Positions 63,501 to 64,000 of a stretch of DNA of 64,000 bases are shown piece after piece (positions within the stretch are counted from its first letter, which is position 1; each line of letters opens with the position of its first letter). Origin of the DNA: Planctomycetaceae bacterium. Lineage in GTDB: Bacteria; Planctomycetota; Planctomycetia; Gemmatales; Gemmataceae. The stretch spans positions 1 to 64,000 of the forward strand of contig PNLP01000014.1 of assembly GCA_013823135.1 (NCBI GenBank), given 5' to 3'. Below the pieces are notes generated by a model. It saw only the letters and a list, made by a program, of their open reading frames with translations. It made no database searches and had not been told where the DNA came from. The translations under genes were made by a program, and so were the position numbers.

Positions 63501-64000
63501 AGGTTGACCTGCGTCGCATGCCGCGCGTCTTTCGCGCGTCTCGCTTGCGCCCTGGCCGCCCGGGACTCTCGTTCGGCTTCGGACCGTGCCTGTTTCGCGT
63601 CCCCTTCCGCCTTGCGTGCTGTCGTGGCCTTGTCCTCGGCTGTGGTCTCCGCAGTTCGTGCAGCTTTCGCCTCTTCCCCCGCGACGTTGGCGAACCAACT
63701 CGACACCGCCACGCCTGCCACGAGCACCACGAATACCGCGACCGCTGCTCCCGTGACCACCGGATTGCGACGGACCCACTTTGTACCCCGTTCGAAGCGA
63801 CTCACCGGGCGTGCGAGGATCGGCTCGCCTTTCTGATAGCGGACCAGATCGTCTGCCAGTTCCGCTGCTGATGCGTAGCGATTCTCCGGCTCCTTCCGCA
63901 AGCACTTGAGACAGATCGTCTCCAGGTCCAGCGGCACGCCCGCCTGCCACCGAGAAGGCGGTAGCGGTTCCTGCGTTCGCACCTGATCGAGCGTATCGAC
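60578..64000 (-). CDS. Ser/Thr protein kinase (partial, N-terminus outside window) with 22 WD40 repeats
   Basis: The 1141 codons in view are the C-terminal part of a larger protein; the coding frame is still open at 64000 (residues VDTLDQVRTQEP). The first residues are the end of a kinase domain (PLDLETICLKCLRKEPENRYASAAELADDL), typical of planctomycete kinases. A membrane helix follows (PVVTGAAVAVFVVLVAGVAVSS), then a Glu/Ala/Lys/Arg-rich coiled coil of about 75 residues. The rest is 22 WD40 repeats of about 42 residues, each near GxDGKRVLTGSxDKTARLWDAETG; they share sequence at DNA level (about 126-bp units). Three seven-bladed propellers plus one repeat would fit. The ligand is unknown. 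Confidence 0.92.
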   Translation of the reverse strand, partial: VDTLDQVRTQEPLPPSRWQAGVPLDLETICLKCLRKEPENRYASAAELADDLVRYQKGEPILARPVSRFERGTKWVRRNPVVTGAAVAVFVVLVAGVAVSSWFANVAGEEAKAARTAETTAEDKATTARKAEGDAKQARSEAERESRAARAQARRAKDARHATQVNLALRAREQGDFDGMAGILTAMDSDYFDTWETRHVKGLWLRQVFPVRTFGDNTSMVTSVAFSPDGKFVLIGSVSDPVRIWDAETGQEKVTLKGQLDALSAVFSPDGKRVLVGGYGITPRIWDAETGKELVPFKGHKDFVVSVAFSLDGKRAITGSNDRTARIWDAETGKETANLTGHMGEITSVAFSSDGKRVVTGSKDKTARLWDAETGKEQTLLKGHTGEVSGVAFTPNGKSILTGSYDGTAQFWDAETGQKQTTVKGGGLVGIVASVALSPDGKLILIGSDDRTARLCDAETGKEKAVFLGHSGEIHTVAFSSDGTRVLTGSHDRTACLWNIETGQENARLLGHTSFVTGVAWSPDGKKILTGSYDGTSRVWDSRTREVKFILTGAGPHVAWSPDGKRIFTVHPEKTARMWDAESGKEVAVLKDASHAVAWRSDGKRILTGYQENSARVWDVETGQEKATLTGHTGTVFRVAFSPDGKRVLTGSGDKTARLWDAETGQSLITLKGHTEKVASVVFSPDGKRVLTVSDDRTARLWDTETGQEIAILSGHTDAIWRGIYSPDGSRILTCSMDKTARLWDAETGQEIATLRGHSGVVWGIAFSPDGTRIATGSQDRTVRLWDTETGQEMVTLTGHTDVVRGVAFSPDGKQLLTGSEDKSVRLWDSPKSREMVTLSGHTEAVTCVKFSNDGKRVISGSADRTARLWDAQTGKDQVVLSGHTAALTSVAFSFDGKRVATGSEDKTARLWDAQTGKQQVVLTGHTEVVVSVAFSPDGKRVVTGSEDRTARLWNAETGKEIAILAGHKDKVGSVVFSPDGKRVVTGCAFTAMVWNADTGKEVFLLDGVAGVVLSLAFTPDRKQILMGCSSNIVQTWDADTGKQKADFMGHPTDVASMAISPDTKRILIGREDKTARIWDAKTGQEKVALQGHTGEVTSVAYGPDGKRVATGSGDKTVRIWEPVMELERVGRTGEVRPNK

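Overview
The window is 64 kb of GC-rich chromosome from a planctomycete, most likely a member of the Gemmataceae. This is inferred from gene content, since no rRNA gene is present. The markers are four Hanks-type Ser/Thr kinases fused to sensory or WD40 domains, a TIGR02996 (Gemmata repeat-companion) protein, DUF1501 and Gfo/Idh proteins with Tat signals, a DUF1559 pseudopilin paired with a small lipoprotein, a Uma2-family gene, and many intergenic palindromes. No phage, insertion sequence, tRNA, rRNA or CRISPR array was found.

Layout. 0-9.7 kb holds metabolism and housekeeping: a Rieske oxygenase, riboflavin synthase, RsmA, a YYxPV-repeat secreted protein, Tpx, an overlapping DUF309/LON pair, a GspF-like protein, a Tat-exported Gfo/Idh oxidoreductase and a YacP-like NYN nuclease. 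9.8-16.4 kb is a protein-quality block on the minus strand, in transcription order groEL-B, groES, groEL-A, dnaJ, grpE, an FmdB zinc ribbon and yacG. 16.7-26 kb carries a PBP4-type carboxypeptidase, two lipoproteins, signal peptidase II, a convergent Bfd-like/bacterioferritin pair, a DHH phosphoesterase and a DUF1501 protein.

26-36 kb is regulatory: a receiver-GGDEF protein and a sigma-70 factor diverge from a 985-bp gap without a convincing gene. They are followed by a kinase-GAF protein and an 1152-residue membrane protein of unknown function with a receptor-like extracytoplasmic half. 36-47 kb has secreted proteins, DUF1015, a DapA-family enzyme, a Sel1-C39 fusion, a kinase-FGE protein, a ThiS-ThiG fusion and a Uma2 gene interrupted by an amber codon. 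47-64 kb has a kinase-WD40 protein, a PrpD-family protein, a degenerate SDR, a nucleotidyltransferase, PurF, tandem secreted paralogues, the DUF1559/lipoprotein pair, and a kinase with 22 WD40 repeats that runs off the right edge.

The most striking non-coding signal is a set of intergenic perfect or near-perfect palindromes in several sequence families, mostly at gene ends. A similar 27-bp palindrome lies inside the thiS-thiG reading frame and encodes the linker. Other points of interest are the multi-TM receptor-like protein, a pre-kinase module shared by two kinases, and the amber-interrupted Uma2 gene.
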